NCBI GenBank assembly: GCA_951799405.1
Contig: OX637352.1
Span: 9,806,820 to 9,870,819, forward strand
Length of the DNA: 64,000 nt
Direction of reading: 5' to 3'
Source: Agapetus fuscipes
Lineage: Eukaryota > Arthropoda > Insecta > Trichoptera > Glossosomatidae
The position numbers and the translations under genes are program-made. The notes under the pieces are model-generated. The model was given only the letters and a program-made list of their open reading frames with translations. It had not been told where the DNA came from and did no database searches. Positions 1 to 9,009 of the stretch are shown here, piece by piece (within the stretch, counting starts at the first letter, position 1; every line of letters starts with the position of its first letter).

Positions 1-244
1 TTTGAACGTAAGGATTTATACTTGGGGTACACATGAAACTCGGCTCTGTGACCCTGTTACCAAGCAGAGAGGTGTATTCTGCAACTATGTCACCTAAAGT
101 TGAAACTGGGGTGACGTTTGACAATCCAGAGTAATGAATTTATTGGATTGTAACGCAAAGCGTCAAAAAAGTACCGATTTTTTTTGGCAAAAGCTCCAAG
201 TCCCTATTTCGAGCCGCTGTGTCCAAAATGAAAATAACAATAAT
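1..244. other. No recognised feature
   Basis: AT-rich sequence with no convincing frame. I recognise no repeat family here apart from a weak SINE-2 3' end starting near 245. Confidence 0.4.
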
Positions 245-368
245 CAGAATTTAAGGACGACTTATTTGATGAGCGCTGTTTTTGTGTGAATCACACCTCA
301 AGAGCCCTCTGCGAGCTTGGTCGTCGCTGTAGAAAGCGCCGATTTTCAAGCAAGACTCAGTAGCTGGA
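245..368 (-). mobile_element. SINE-2, 3' part only
   Basis: On the minus strand this reads as the 3' half of SINE-2: the GGCGC...GACGACCAAGCTCGCAGAG block, then the CACACAAAAACAGCGCTC block that ends the 'a' subfamily. The tRNA-like head is absent, so the copy is truncated. It abuts Fam-A copy A1. Confidence 0.7.
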
Positions 369-622
369 TCTAAATCTAAATCTAAGCTGCAAAGATATGT
401 ATCATTTGAGATTCATATTAAATGCATTCCCAAAAGCAGACACGCATAATTTCGCACTCACACATGCCGCATGTGGATCTACAATATAAAAAACCCAATC
501 TCAAATGAACATAAGCCCTGTAACTCTTGCCGACCTTCCCTGAAACAGGCGTGACATTGGCAAAGTGAACCATTTTTTACAGTATGGGTGGTCAGCCTCA
601 TATCAACCTATAAGTCAAGGAA
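369..622 (-). repeat. Fam-A copy A1 (full length)
   Basis: Near-consensus copy. On the minus strand it runs from TTGACTTATAGGTTG through GGCTGACCACCCATACTG, GGTTCACTTTGCCAATGTC, CAGGGAAGGTCGGCAAGAG and CACATGCGGCATGTG to GCAGCTTAGATTTAGATT. It is about 250 bp and ends in a short (TAGATT)n tail. Its class is unknown (see findings). Confidence 0.8.
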
Positions 623-690
623 TTAGCAGTATAGGTTGGTGAATTGCATTACTCTTCAAAAATCTATTTTAAAAAAAACTTCAATCTGAC
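615..690 (+). mobile_element. SINE-3 3' end fragment
   Basis: Contains the SINE-3 3' module (ATAGGTTGGTGAATTGCATT, then CTATTTTAAAAAAAA). This matches the ends of the fuller copies near 18.06 and 28.33 kb. The tRNA-like head is missing. Confidence 0.6.
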
Positions 691-983
691 AACAATTTGT
701 ATACGACGACAGCATATTAAAAATGCCATGTCTTTTTTGAAAAAAAAATGAATAAAAAATAACGTACAGAAAATGAGATTTCCGATTAGATTAATATTAC
801 TGCAAAAGGAAAAAAAAACATGGCGACGTCAAAGAAATTACTGTCATAGAGAAACGGGCGGGGATTTGAGAAAGCAATAAAATCTGATTCGAAATATTTT
901 CAAATATCTCATTGTTGAAAAAAAAAAATTCTCGCGTTTGTTCGATTTTTTTTTTTTTTTTATAAATTGACATTTTCTTTTTC
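691..983. other. AT-rich spacer, no recognised feature
   Basis: Contains A- and T-homopolymer runs near 745, 805, 918 and 945-961. No gene or repeat family is recognised. Confidence 0.4.
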
Positions 984-1175
984 TTGACTTATGGGTTGGT
1001 ACTGACACAACAAACTGTAAGATAAAGGTTCATTTTTCCAATATCATCTCTGTTTCAGGAAGGGTGGTGGGGAAATTATTTTTGACATTTCAACGGTGGG
1101 GATCAAACCTAACTCTCTTTAATTGAAAGCAAGCGATCTACCAACTGAGCTATTTATTAACCGGTCATTGAAAAC
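984..1175. mobile_element. Chimera of Fam-A 5' end (+) and SINE-1 head (-)
   Basis: Bases 984-1068 carry the 5' third of Fam-A on the plus strand (CTTGACTTATGGGTTGGTA to the CAGGAAGG block). Bases 1070-1175 read on the minus strand as the SINE-1 tRNA-like head: an A box like TAGCTCAGTTGGTAGA, a B box like GGTTTGATCCC and the GTCAAAAATAATTTCCC module. They meet head to head at a breakpoint within both units. Confidence 0.6.
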
Positions 1176-1227
1176 ATATATATTTGATACACAACATCCT
1201 TGAAGAAAAGGTCGAAGAGACCAACGG

Positions 1228-1552
1228 TAGTAGATTTTTTTTTTTTTTTAAGAAGTCCTGTGCCGGAGACTCCCTAGATTCTAGAGACTCCAGGGGTCTA
1301 TGACACTTGTTGTAGTGCCACAGAGGTGTACGAGCTTGGTCGTCACTACAAAGCACCAATACTCAGTTGCTGTAAGACTGGGTGGACCTTTTAGTGACCG
1401 GTCTTTGGTAAAGGCTTTATGATTTTTTTCAACCCAGCGAAGAGCATATTCGGACATATAAATTGTATATTTTTGTGCTCCGCCGGGATCCGAATCCACA
1501 ACCTTCCATTTACGAGTTCGAAGTGTTGCCACTGGACTACGGACCGGTCCAT
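1228..1552 (-). mobile_element. SINE-2, 'b' subfamily, full length
   Basis: The minus strand starts with a tRNA-like head (CCGGTCCGTAGTCCAGTGG, then a B box like GGATTCGGATCC in the GGCGGAGC context). A body follows (CTCTTCGCTGGGTTGAA, GACCGGTCACTAAAGG, CATCCAGCCTTACAG). The 'b' 3' end has AAGTGTCATAGACC and a CTAGAGTCTCTAGAATCTAG palindrome-rich block, then an A-rich tail. The match to 59,296-59,612 is close. Confidence 0.8.
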
Positions 1553-1677
1553 GATGCCAACGAAACGCGGCGTACCTGAGTGGTAGACCATCCAAGTAGC
1601 ATCCGCGCCCAATGTTGCTGAACTTCGGTGTTCTGACGAGAACCGGTGCTTTCAACATGGTATCGTCGTTGACAAAG

Positions 1678-1865
1678 TAGTCTTGACAACTGTCGATAGA
1701 TCTTACCGTATCTATTGGAAGATAGGACGGAATAAAACATTCTGGCGTATCAACATATGATTCATTTGGTAAAGAATCGATCAGCTGTTCAGGCACAGCC
1801 ATGTTTTATTCCATCCAATCTACAAATAGGTAGCGTAAGATCTACCAACGGCTGTCAAGACTTTT
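1678..1865. mobile_element. MITE-3 copy with about 30-bp inverted ends
   Basis: The ends are inverted relatives: AGTCTTGACAACTGTCGATA on the left, and its complement CTACCAACGGCTGTCAAGAC on the right. Both arms continue through TAGATCTTACG and TCTATTTG-like blocks. The interior holds GATCAGCTGTTC. Relatives lie at 20,531-21,120 (interrupted) and 46,321-46,483. It has no coding capacity. A 173-codon minus-strand frame spanning this copy and SINE-2 is a by-product of repeats. Confidence 0.65.
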
Positions 1866-2170
1866 ACTCATAATGATATGAGACATTTATGAGAAAATAC
1901 AGAATTACGTAGAAAAAATTTAAACATGAAAGGGATTTATGAAAACCTTGACATATTTTAGTTGTATAGCGCCGAAACATAAAAGGACAACGAAACAAAA
2001 CATTATTACACTCTTTAATATAATTCACCATCACAATGCTTACAGAACACAGCATTTGTAATCGTAATTGACACAAACCTGTGGCTTTGAAGTCGGGCGA
2101 GCCGATTTCCCTTTTTTCCTTGTCGATCATCTTTTGTTTTTCTATTCCATATTCAAAATTTCCCCATATT
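1866..2170. other. No recognised feature
   Basis: AT-rich spacer between MITE-3 and the LINE remnant. No motif is recognised. Confidence 0.35.
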
Positions 2171-2174
2171 ATCT

Positions 2175-2770
2175 ATTTTTATCAGAGTGTGCAAACAACT
2201 CACTGAGCCTAGAGCAATGGTGGACGTCTTTAGCTGCGTTATACGATCCAAATTAGAGTACGCTGTCGAGGTTTGGACTCCTTACCAGCGGATGTACATA
2301 GATAAGATAGAACAAATCCAAAAAAAGTTTCTCAGGTATCTCCTCATGAGGCGGTGTGGAAGTTATCCACAGTTCATGCATTATGAGGAGCTACTTCGGG
2401 AGACAGGATTTAGAAGTCTGGAAACCAGGCGCAACAGGTCCCTTATGGTGCTCACTCATAAGGTCATAAATGGCTTAATTGACAGTCCCACCCTGTTGGA
2501 GGGCTACAGGTTGTATGTGCCTGACAACTACACCCGAGGGCGAGGACATGATCTACATATTTCATGTACAACGAAAAGCCGTACTGATGTTGTGGCGCAA
2601 CACCCTGTGACTCGGAGTATAAAGCTCTTAAATAAGTCAAATATAGACATTTTTTAATGTAATTTATTAAGATTTAAAAATCAAGCAATAGAGTTCCTCC
2701 CAGCGTGTTGATAGCTGTGAGGGTGCACTGTAATTAGGGTGACCTGTTGTGCACACCAAAAAAAATAAAA
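2175..2770 (+). mobile_element. 5'-truncated LINE (Jockey/CR1-like), 3' end
   Basis: Consists of the last 150 or so codons of a LINE ORF2, a 3' UTR of about 110 bp and an A-rich tail (AAAAAAAATAAAAATAA). The 5' break is near 2175-2190. It lacks endonuclease, the catalytic palm of reverse transcriptase and any ORF1, so it is a dead-on-arrival copy. Confidence 0.75.
2187..2657 (+). pseudogene. LINE ORF2 C-terminal fragment (RT thumb/C-domain)
   Basis: This open frame encodes the end of a non-LTR reverse transcriptase. The diagnostic stretch, at about residues 19-50, is IRSKLEYAVEVWTPY then IDKIEQIQKKFLRYL, the post-palm region conserved in Jockey- and CR1-like LINEs. It is followed by LETRRNRSLMVLTHKVINGLID. 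The YxDD catalytic box lies upstream of the break and is missing. The frame is open to a normal stop, so the copy is fairly young. The annotated ATG is arbitrary, because the true protein start is lost. The exact clade is uncertain. Confidence 0.75.
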
Positions 2771-3685
2771 ATAATCCCTACATAACATTCGATGACAAAG
2801 AAAGCAAAAACAATATACAACACAAGAAATATCAGTATACTAGTATAGCTTCAAACGCAATACAATAATTGTTTCTTAATCGAATAAAAACGATTGAGAC
2901 AAAGTGAAAGCAACTCAGAGTTAATAAATTACTCTTCCCCCACGAGAAATGACTTGTCCAGTAGTCCAAGTATACAACTCTGCAATGCCACATCAAAAAA
3001 ACAATGGAAACTAAAACGCTCAATGTCGGCGCTATTTTATTTGTAATACATTTTTTAGTTTAACGATATGGTTGAGTTGTGGCGTATAGTTTTTTACTTG
3101 GGTGGGTTGTAGCGATCATTCTTCACGACAAAAAGAATTGTTTGCCCGCGAACAAGGGAAAACAAGTCGGCATTTGTTGTTTGGAACATTTTGGTTCTTA
3201 AACAAAAAAATGCGAATTTAAGAAAAAGTAAATATTTGATACAAAAAATAAATATTTTTTTGAACTTTTAATAAAAAAGTAGTTTGTTTTATTCCACTGA
3301 TTTTAATGAGTAATTATTTACTAAAAACGTTTGAAGAGATACTTCTCAGTCTTCAGTTTCTTAGATACTAAACTTAAAACAGCTAATACATGACTTACAA
3401 TTAAAATTTTAGCCAGGCTAAAATTGAAAGGAGAGGGTAAGAAGATATGGGCGGTATCTGAAGGTTAATGAGGTTATTTTTTTTACTCATACAACTAGAA
3501 TTTATTTCTAACATTTTAATGATGTCCATCTTTTTTTCTTTTATGCAATTCGAGATGAGATGCAGGTTGTCGTCTTCAAAAACGTGGCCTTCACTTCTTG
3601 CATGGTCTGCCATCTCAGAATTGATTCGAATGTTTTTAATAACATCCAAAAAACATACGAATATACCAAAAAATGTATGCATGTG
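2771..3685. other. AT-rich spacer, no gene recognised
   Basis: Nearly 0.9 kb with several short frames that look like chance. No repeat family that I could recognise. Confidence 0.4.
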
Positions 3686-3772
3686 AACCGTATCTTAAGA
3701 TCTATTGTGCAAATAATTGTGCAAAATAAGTAACTGCAGTTTTTATTAAATTGACCCCAATAAATCATACCA
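3686..3772 (+). repeat. Decayed 3' end of a Ty3-type LTR (LTR-4 family)
   Basis: The block GTGAACCGTATC...AAATAAGTAACTGCAG...ATTGACCCCAATAAATCATAC is a degenerate version of the LTR-4 3' end (GTGAACC...GAACCCGGTAAAATCATAACA) seen near 16.42 and 59.25 kb. No 5' part is recognisable. Confidence 0.45.
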
Positions 3773-3782
3773 CTATCATCTG

Positions 3783-4022
3783 TACCCTGAGTACGAGTTG
3801 CAAAACTTGAGTAAAGTAAAATTTATGGAAAGTATTAAAGAGTGATTTTCCGCAAAATCTGCCGTTTTTGTTCCTTACACATTATGGACTTAGCAAAAGA
3901 GTTACAGTGATGAAGAAAATCAAGTTCAAACAAACAAAAACGGCAGATTTTGGGCAACACCACTCTTTAATACTTTCCGTAAACTTTACTTTACTCAAGT
4001 TTTGCAACTCGTACTCAGGGTA
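3783..4022. mobile_element. MITE-1 copy 1 (long inverted ends)
   Basis: A 240-bp foldback. It opens TACCCTGAGTACGAGTTGCA and closes with the exact inverse. The arms continue for about 80 bases per side through AAACTTGAGTA, AAAGTTTACGGAAAGTATTA, AAGAGTGATTTTCC and CAAAATCTGCCG. A centre of about 60 bp holds TTAGCAAAAGAGTTACAGTG. It is non-coding. Two sisters lie at 7,197 and 7,650. Confidence 0.85.
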
Positions 4023-4039
4023 GTACTGAACTATGAACG

Positions 4040-4427
4040 GAACTTGATGAAAGTTTTCTGTATATTTAAAAAAAAAGCTAAGACCAAAATACCAAGGATG
4101 ATAATAGATGGCTAATAAGGCAAAAAAGTATGTTTTGCGGAGTAAGTAGAGTGGTTGTTGGCGTCTCCTTTGTGTCCTTGTTATATTGCCTGGCAGTCAT
4201 TAATGTACCTCCTAATGAAGAGCTTAATTGCTGGCCAGAATTGTTGCTGAGCATCATCCATTTCCTCTTTTTCCCCATTCTCTTATGTCATCACATCTTC
4301 TTGTCTGTGCTACCTCGTGCTCTCACTGTCTGCAGGTATCTATATTTGAATGCTTGAACTACCAATATGAGCAATTGTAAACGCATAATGTAATTTGTAA
4401 AGATATGGTAGCACACCTTATTTTTTG
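4040..4427. other. Unassigned unique sequence
   Basis: It contains 66- and 75-codon frames on opposite strands, neither of which resembles a protein family I know. The base composition is slightly less AT-rich than its surroundings. It may be an old LINE piece, but no motif supports that. Confidence 0.3.
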
Positions 4428-4668
4428 ACACGTTGATATGCGGCTGACCACACATGCTGTAGAAAATGGTTCACTTTGCCAATTTCACCCATGTTTCAGG
4501 GAAGGTCGGCTGGAGTTGCAGGGTGTATGTCCATTTTTGATTTGGTTTTTACGTTGTAGGTTCACATGCGGCGCGAACTTGTAAGTGTCTGCTTGTGGGG
4601 AATGCATGTAATGTGATTCCGCAATGTAACATATCTTTGCAACTTAGATTAGAGATTAGATTAGAATC
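4428..4668 (+). repeat. Fam-A copy A3
   Basis: The 5' end starts at TTGATATGCGGCTGACC, and all internal blocks are present. The tail is (TTAGATTAGAGA)n. It immediately precedes SINE-1 at 4,696. Confidence 0.75.
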
Positions 4669-4692
4669 GGTATCTTTAGTTTGGTATTTTTA

Positions 4693-5010
4693 GTCCGGTC
4701 GATAGCTCAGTTGGTAAAGTACTTGCATTCTATGCCGAGAGCTCGGGTGTCAGAAATGATTTCCCGTTTCGGTGTTTATTTCAAACCTTAAATAAAAAAA
4801 ACCGGCAAGGTTTACTCAGCCTTCACAAGCAATGAGTACCAGCCCCCTCGGGAGCTGGAAAACACCCCACTTCACAGAAGGGGTTGGCGTAAGGCCGGCC
4901 CCCTTACCTGTAAAAATAAATAAGTTTACTCGCCATATGCGACCCCATAAAGGGGCAAGAAGTTACATTGTATGTGTAGCTTAGTTGCATCCCGTTGCCT
5001 TAAGGTCGCT
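4693..5010 (+). mobile_element. SINE-1, near full length
   Basis: The tRNA-like head is GGTCGATAGCTCAGTTGGTA (A box inside), then CTTGCATTCTATGCCGAGAG. The B box is mostly lost (GGGTGTCAG directly follows the GAGCTC). The body has ATGATTTCCCGTTTCGGTG, GCAAGGTTTACTCAGCCTTC, GAGCTGGAAA, a CCACTTCACAGAAGGGGTTGG hairpin-like block, GTAAGGCCGGCCCCCTTACC, and the CTCGCCATATGCGA end with TGTGTAGCTTAGTTGC. Confidence 0.8.
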
Positions 5011-5545
5011 AGGAATTCAACAGAACACCGCTTATGGTGCTCTGCTTCCCAAGAGGACAGCTTCCGTTCAATAACAGATTAGTGATCCAAAGTAAGAAAG
5101 TAAAAAGACTTATTTTGTCCTCATTTCCTTAAGTCTTCAACTCCCCTCCCCTCCCCTCCCCCCGGCAATCTCTCAAAGTGTTTTGCGTTTTATTTGTGTT
5201 GTCGTGTCCCCCACGGGGAGTTGATAAAAAGCTCTGCGCTACAAAGCCTTTGTGCGTCGTCTGAGGATTGTTAGCTGTTTATTATTTCCTCTATAAGAAA
5301 TTAACTAATTTATCAGTTACCAGTGAGAAATTAACTTTTCGTTCTTTGAAAGATAAAAAAAAAAACTTTTTTATTATTGACACAGCAATCACTTTATCGG
5401 GCTGTGTATCCGTGGTCTGGTTGATTCTTCGGACAGTTTCGCCCATTGCTCCGATGGGCATTATCAGCGGTTGGCTAGTCGCTGTGATCTTCTTACAGGA
5501 TCTGCTGTAATGTAATTGCAACATGATTGTATCTCGACGCAAAGG
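5011..5545. other. Unique spacer with a C-rich tract
   Basis: No gene is recognised. The 80- and 83-codon frames on opposite strands around 5.27-5.54 kb share no known motif. At 5143-5163 the plus strand has four C-runs (CCCC-T-CCCC-T-CCCC-T-CCCCCC), so the minus strand fits the G-quadruplex pattern. Confidence 0.4.
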
Positions 5546-5889
5546 TAGATATGAGGCTGATCATCTATACTAAAAAAAAAAAAGGTTCACTTTGGCAATG
5601 ATCACCCCAGTTTCAGGGAAGGTCGGCAAATGTTGTTGGGCTTATGTTCATTTAAAATTGGGTTTTTATGTTGTTACTCCACATGCGGCATGTGTAAGCC
5701 AGAGCTTCTCCGTATCTGCTTATGAGAATGCATTCAGTGATGACGATGATGATGATGATGGATGATTTCTTTCATGGTCCAGGACTATCTCAAGGGCGCC
5801 ATGGCTTCTGGAAAAAAGCAGGGTCTTCAGTCCCTTTTTGATTCAGTATGAATTTTAAAATATCTCTGCAACTTTGATTATAGATTAAA
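5546..5889 (+). repeat. Fam-A copy A4, interrupted
   Basis: Fam-A runs 5546-5738 and resumes at 5841 (AGTATGAATTTTAAAATATC to GCAACTTTGATTATAGATTA). It is split by the insertion at 5739-5840. Confidence 0.75.
5739..5840 (-). mobile_element. LINE/SINE 3' fragment inserted in Fam-A, 7-bp target duplication
   Basis: ATTCAGT occurs at 5732-5738 and again at 5841-5847, flanking the insert exactly. On the minus strand the insert reads CCCTGCTTTTTTCCAGAAGC, GCGCCCTTGAGATAGTCC, CATGAAAGAAATC and then a (CATCAT)n tail. This is the layout of a target-primed (LINE-type) insertion. Confidence 0.7.
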
Positions 5890-5929
5890 GAATGTATAAG
5901 TACATTTTTAATGATTATGTTTGTCTTGG

Positions 5930-5931
5930 CG

Positions 5932-5980
<49 letters not shown>

Positions 5981-5986
5981 ATATAG
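5930..5986. repeat. (AT)n microsatellite
   Basis: About 50 bases of alternating AT, broken by two TTT interruptions. Confidence 0.9.
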
Positions 5987-6060
5987 TTACTATACATACA
6001 GGTATGTGTGTGTAGACGTAAGTGTTTGATATTTTGTATCATGTTATTCTTGCATTCCCT

Positions 6061-6295
6061 GGAAACATGCATTCTAGAGGCGTCTTGTATAGTCAGGAAC
6101 ATGCGGGATTAAGCATTGGTCATAATATATAAATACAGGCTGCGGTTCTGTGAAGCTTCAGTGATTCTTTAACACCCAAGCCGTGCAACCACCAATACAG
6201 AAGTTACAGAGTGAACTATATTATGTAATTGATTTGTTAAAAATAAATTAAACTGCAATATTATTAAAAATGAACCCGAAATAAATTATAGTAGT
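6061..6295 (+). repeat. Degenerate Ty3-type LTR (LTR-4 family)
   Basis: It has a promoter-like core, ATATATAAATACAGGCTGCG, followed by TGTGAAGCTTCAGTGATTC. This parallels the LTR at 58.9-59.25 kb (CATATAAATAGGCTGCAG, CTGCGAAACAGCCAGTGATC). The 3' end ATGAACCCGAAATAAATTATA resembles the GAACCCG...CATAACA terminus. Upstream is CATTCTAGAGGCGTC, also shared with 58.93 kb (GGAGGCGTCAGGAACA). Confidence 0.6.
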
Positions 6296-6679
6296 ATGTA
6301 CAATCAAACCATAGCTATTTCCCTCATCCTTTGAATGTGTACGCAGATTGTGAATGGCATGTTTGAGTAGAGGTGACGACAGGCGGCTACCCTAAAAGGG
6401 TCACATCTACCCTAAGCCCTGCGTACCCCAAGCACGACCCTAACGTTTAATTAAGCGTATTGTAGGCTTCGTTAGGAGGGGCGGGTGACATAACACCCTC
6501 TGTGAAAGCTGGGATGAAAGTTCCTCTATTTTTACCTCGCTCACCTTTGAGGTATTTTCTTTTTGCTTTGCCTTTCATTTGAAACAGACAACTATACATC
6601 TGACACAGTGAATTTGTTTCTCGTAAAAGAGGTCAAATTCAGGAGCATGATTAAGTTTATGTTATCTACTTGGCATAAA
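6296..6679. other. Unassigned spacer
   Basis: Contains a run of CCCTAA- and CCCCAA-like words at 6390-6450 without a regular period, plus small chance frames. Confidence 0.35.
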
Positions 6680-6875
6680 CATAAGTTGTACACCAATGTC
6701 ACCCCTGTTTCCGAGAAGGTCGGCAAAATGTTGAAGGGCTGTAGTTCGTTTGCGGATTGAATTTTAATTTTAAGAACATATTCAGCATTTGCAAGCGCGA
6801 ACTTACACGTGCGTGTTTGTGGGCATGCATTCGATATGTATATTAAATGTTAATAAATCTTTGAAACAATAAATT
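6680..6875 (+). repeat. Fam-A copy A5 (5' truncated)
   Basis: Starts near the TGTACACCAATGTCACCCC block and runs to CTTTGAAACAATAAATT. The first third is degraded. Confidence 0.7.
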
Positions 6876-6892
6876 GGGTAAAACTAATAATT

Positions 6893-7005
6893 TGGGTCTT
6901 GCTTGAGAATTGGCGCTGTCTATACCGACGACTAAGCTTAAAGAGGGCTCTTGAAGTGTGATTTATACAAAAACAGCTCTCACCAAATAAATCATCCTAA
7001 TGATA
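6893..7005 (+). mobile_element. SINE-2 'a' 3' half
   Basis: Reads GGTCTTGCTTGAGAATTGGC, then GACGACTAAGCTTAAAGAGG, GCTCTTGAAGTGTGATTTAT and ACAAAAACAGCTCTCACC to CATCCTAATGA. The tRNA-like head is absent. Confidence 0.75.
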
Positions 7006-7196
7006 TAATAAAAACATTTTTCTTCCATGTATTATGACAAGATTCAACATAATAATGTCGTTTCTTTGCGAGAGCTTTTAAAGTAAATAAATTAAAAACA
7101 AAACAACAACACTGATTGTTGTAAATATTCCGACGTTTAATAGCAACCCAGCAAGATCTTTAGTAACCGATGTGAAAGCACACTTCTAGAGCTCAG

Positions 7197-7434
7197 TACC
7201 CTTAGTACGAGTTGAAAAACTTGAGTACAGTAAAGTTTACGGAAAGTATTAAAGAGTGATTTTCCCCAAAATCTGCCGTTTTTGTTTCTTACACTTTATG
7301 GTCTTAGCAAAAGAGTTACAGTGATGAAAAAAATCTAATTCAAACAAAAAAAACTGTAGATTTTGGGGAAAACCAACCTTTAATACTTTCCGTAAACTTT
7401 AGTTCACTCAAGTTTTGCAACTCGTACTCAGGGT
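7197..7434. mobile_element. MITE-1 copy 2
   Basis: A 238-bp foldback with the same arms as copy 1 (TACCCTTAGTACGAGTTG...CAACTCGTACTCAGGGT). The two ends differ by a few substitutions (CCTTAG versus CTCAGG). Confidence 0.85.
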
Positions 7435-7649
7435 GCAGAACTGCGAGTTACGCCACTGTCAAATTTCCAATAACCCTTTGAGTTCCGAATGCCAACCGCG
7501 CGTCTAACCAATATGACATGTAACAAGGAATGTCGTACTGCCACTGAATCAACGTGCCATACTGCCGCAATATGTTGAAATCAAGGGAGTCATGGTGTTT
7601 GTATGCAAATATTAGATACATCTATTGCGAGGTCCCGAAATGATTACAG

Positions 7650-7889
7650 TACCCTTAGTACGAGTTGCAAAACTTGAGTAATGTAAAGTTTACAGCAATT
7701 ATTAAAGAGTGATTTCCCCCAAAATCTGCCGTTTTTCTTTGTTTGAACTTGATTTTCTTCATCACTGTAACTCTTTTGCTAAGACCATAGAGTGTAAGAA
7801 ACAAAAACGGCAGATCTTCGGAGAAATCACTCTTTAATATTTTCCGTAAACTTTACTTTTCTCAAGTTTTGCAACTCGCACTAAGGGTA
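7650..7889. mobile_element. MITE-1 copy 3, inverted centre
   Basis: A 240-bp foldback. Its centre is in the opposite orientation to copies 1 and 2 (CACTGTAACTCTTTTGCTAA). The arms extend four more bases each side (ACAG and CTGT), which suggests the full inverted end is ACAGTACCCTTAG. Confidence 0.85.
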
Positions 7890-7928
7890 CTGTTCTACGC
7901 TTTATCATAAGTCAGACAAAAAAGACTG

Positions 7929-8121
7929 AATATCTAATCTAATCTAATCTAAGTTGCAAAATATAAGTAACATAGAGATTCACATTATATGCATTTTCAC
8001 AAAACAGACGTGTTTAAGTTCACGCTTAAACATGCCGCATGTAGTCCTACAATATAAAATCCCGAATCTTTTTCTACATCATGGGTGGTCAGCCGCATAC
8101 CAACCTATAAGTCAAGGAACA
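7929..8121 (-). repeat. Fam-A copy A6 with internal deletion
   Basis: Begins with four ATCTA units of tail. It loses the CAGGGAAGG...CACTTTGCC segment, jumping from the GATTCGGGATTTTATATTG block to CATGATGTAGAAAAA. It ends at CAACCTATAAGTCAAGGAAC. Confidence 0.75.
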
Positions 8122-8206
8122 TACACAACTGAACAGATTTTAGTACCGAAGTGCAAAGTTCATAAATTGAGCCTCTAGGCACATTATTTCTTTTCCTTCT
8201 ATCATG

Positions 8207-8411
8207 TTCCTTGACCACCCATGCTATAAAAATGGTTCATTTTGCCAATGTCACCCCTATTTCAGGGAAGGACGGCAAGAGTTGCAGGGTGTATGTCCAT
8301 TTGAAATACGGGTTTTTAGGTTGTAGGTTCACATGCGGCGTGTGCAAGCGTGAACTTGTACGTGTCTGCTTGTGAGAATGCATATTATAATCTAATAAGA
8401 TTAGATTAGAT
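8207..8411 (+). repeat. Fam-A copy A7 with short 5' deletion
   Basis: TTCCTTGACCACCCATGCTA lacks the TTATAGGTTGGTATGAGGC segment. The rest is intact to ATTAGATTAGA. Confidence 0.75.
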
Positions 8412-8447
8412 GTGTCATTCTAACATGGAACCGAAATTTGTCCTTTT

Positions 8448-8613
8448 TTTTTTAAGAAATCCTGTGCGGAAGACTCCCTAGATTTCAAAGACTTTAGGGT
8501 CTATGACACTTGTTGAAGTGCCGCAGATGTGTTTACAAGCTTGGTCATCGCCACAAAGCGCCAATACTCAAGCAAGACGCAGTTGCTATAAGGCTGGATG
8601 GACCTTAAATTAT
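8448..8613 (-). mobile_element. SINE-2 'b' 3' half
   Basis: Minus strand: TCCATCCAGCCTTATAGCAA, GGCGCTTTGTGGCGATGACC, AAGTGTCATAGACC, TCTAGGGAGTCTTCCGCAC, then poly-A (seen as TTTTTTTTTT on the plus strand). It is truncated before the tRNA-like head. Confidence 0.75.
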
Positions 8614-9008
8614 GGTGAGGCCAAGTTTGGCTCCACCATAGGCGAGGGGAGGGATTGTAAAATGCTGGTTCTCATATTATGTTCCGGGTTTTTCAGCGAA
8701 CTGATCAGGCAAATCTGCCAGAACAGCCGACTATGAGGAACAAGGGATGGGAGTCACGGATTTAGACAGGACTCACCTTGATCGCCTCTGGTTTGCTTCT
8801 TGTCGTGAATTTCTCGTGTTTATCGTACTTCTTTCTTCAATCGCGCGCGATGAATACAGTGGCTTCTCTAATGCGTCTCTGTTTACAACAAAGCCACGCT
8901 GGGTGCATATCTTTTCTCTTTCTCACTAATGAGGATTTATGTTAAGGTAGGCTGAAACGGCGATAGTATATATTACGGTGACTATAACTGTGCCGGGTTC
9001 ACTGTATT
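8614..9008. other. Unassigned, less AT-rich spacer
   Basis: About 0.4 kb with a higher GC content than its neighbours and two frames (77 and 60 codons) without recognisable motifs. It may be unique host DNA or a LINE 5' piece; I see no evidence for either. Confidence 0.3.
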
Positions 9009-9009
9009 T

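Noticed and set aside
1281..1802. A 173-codon minus-strand protein
   Set aside because: Its codons come from SINE-2, a spacer and MITE-3. The SINE-2 part recurs in other frames elsewhere in the window.
4130..4357. A 75-codon hydrophobic plus frame as a membrane protein
   Set aside because: No start context, homology or repeats of codon pattern; an overlapping minus frame of similar length indicates chance.
4696..4770. tRNA gene suggested by an A box and nearby B-box-like words
   Set aside because: The same head is joined to the same SINE body in many copies, and the stems do not fold as a functional tRNA. It is SINE-1.
6390..6450. Telomere-like CCCTAA words
   Set aside because: No regular period and only two or three exact words; insects generally use TTAGG-type repeats.
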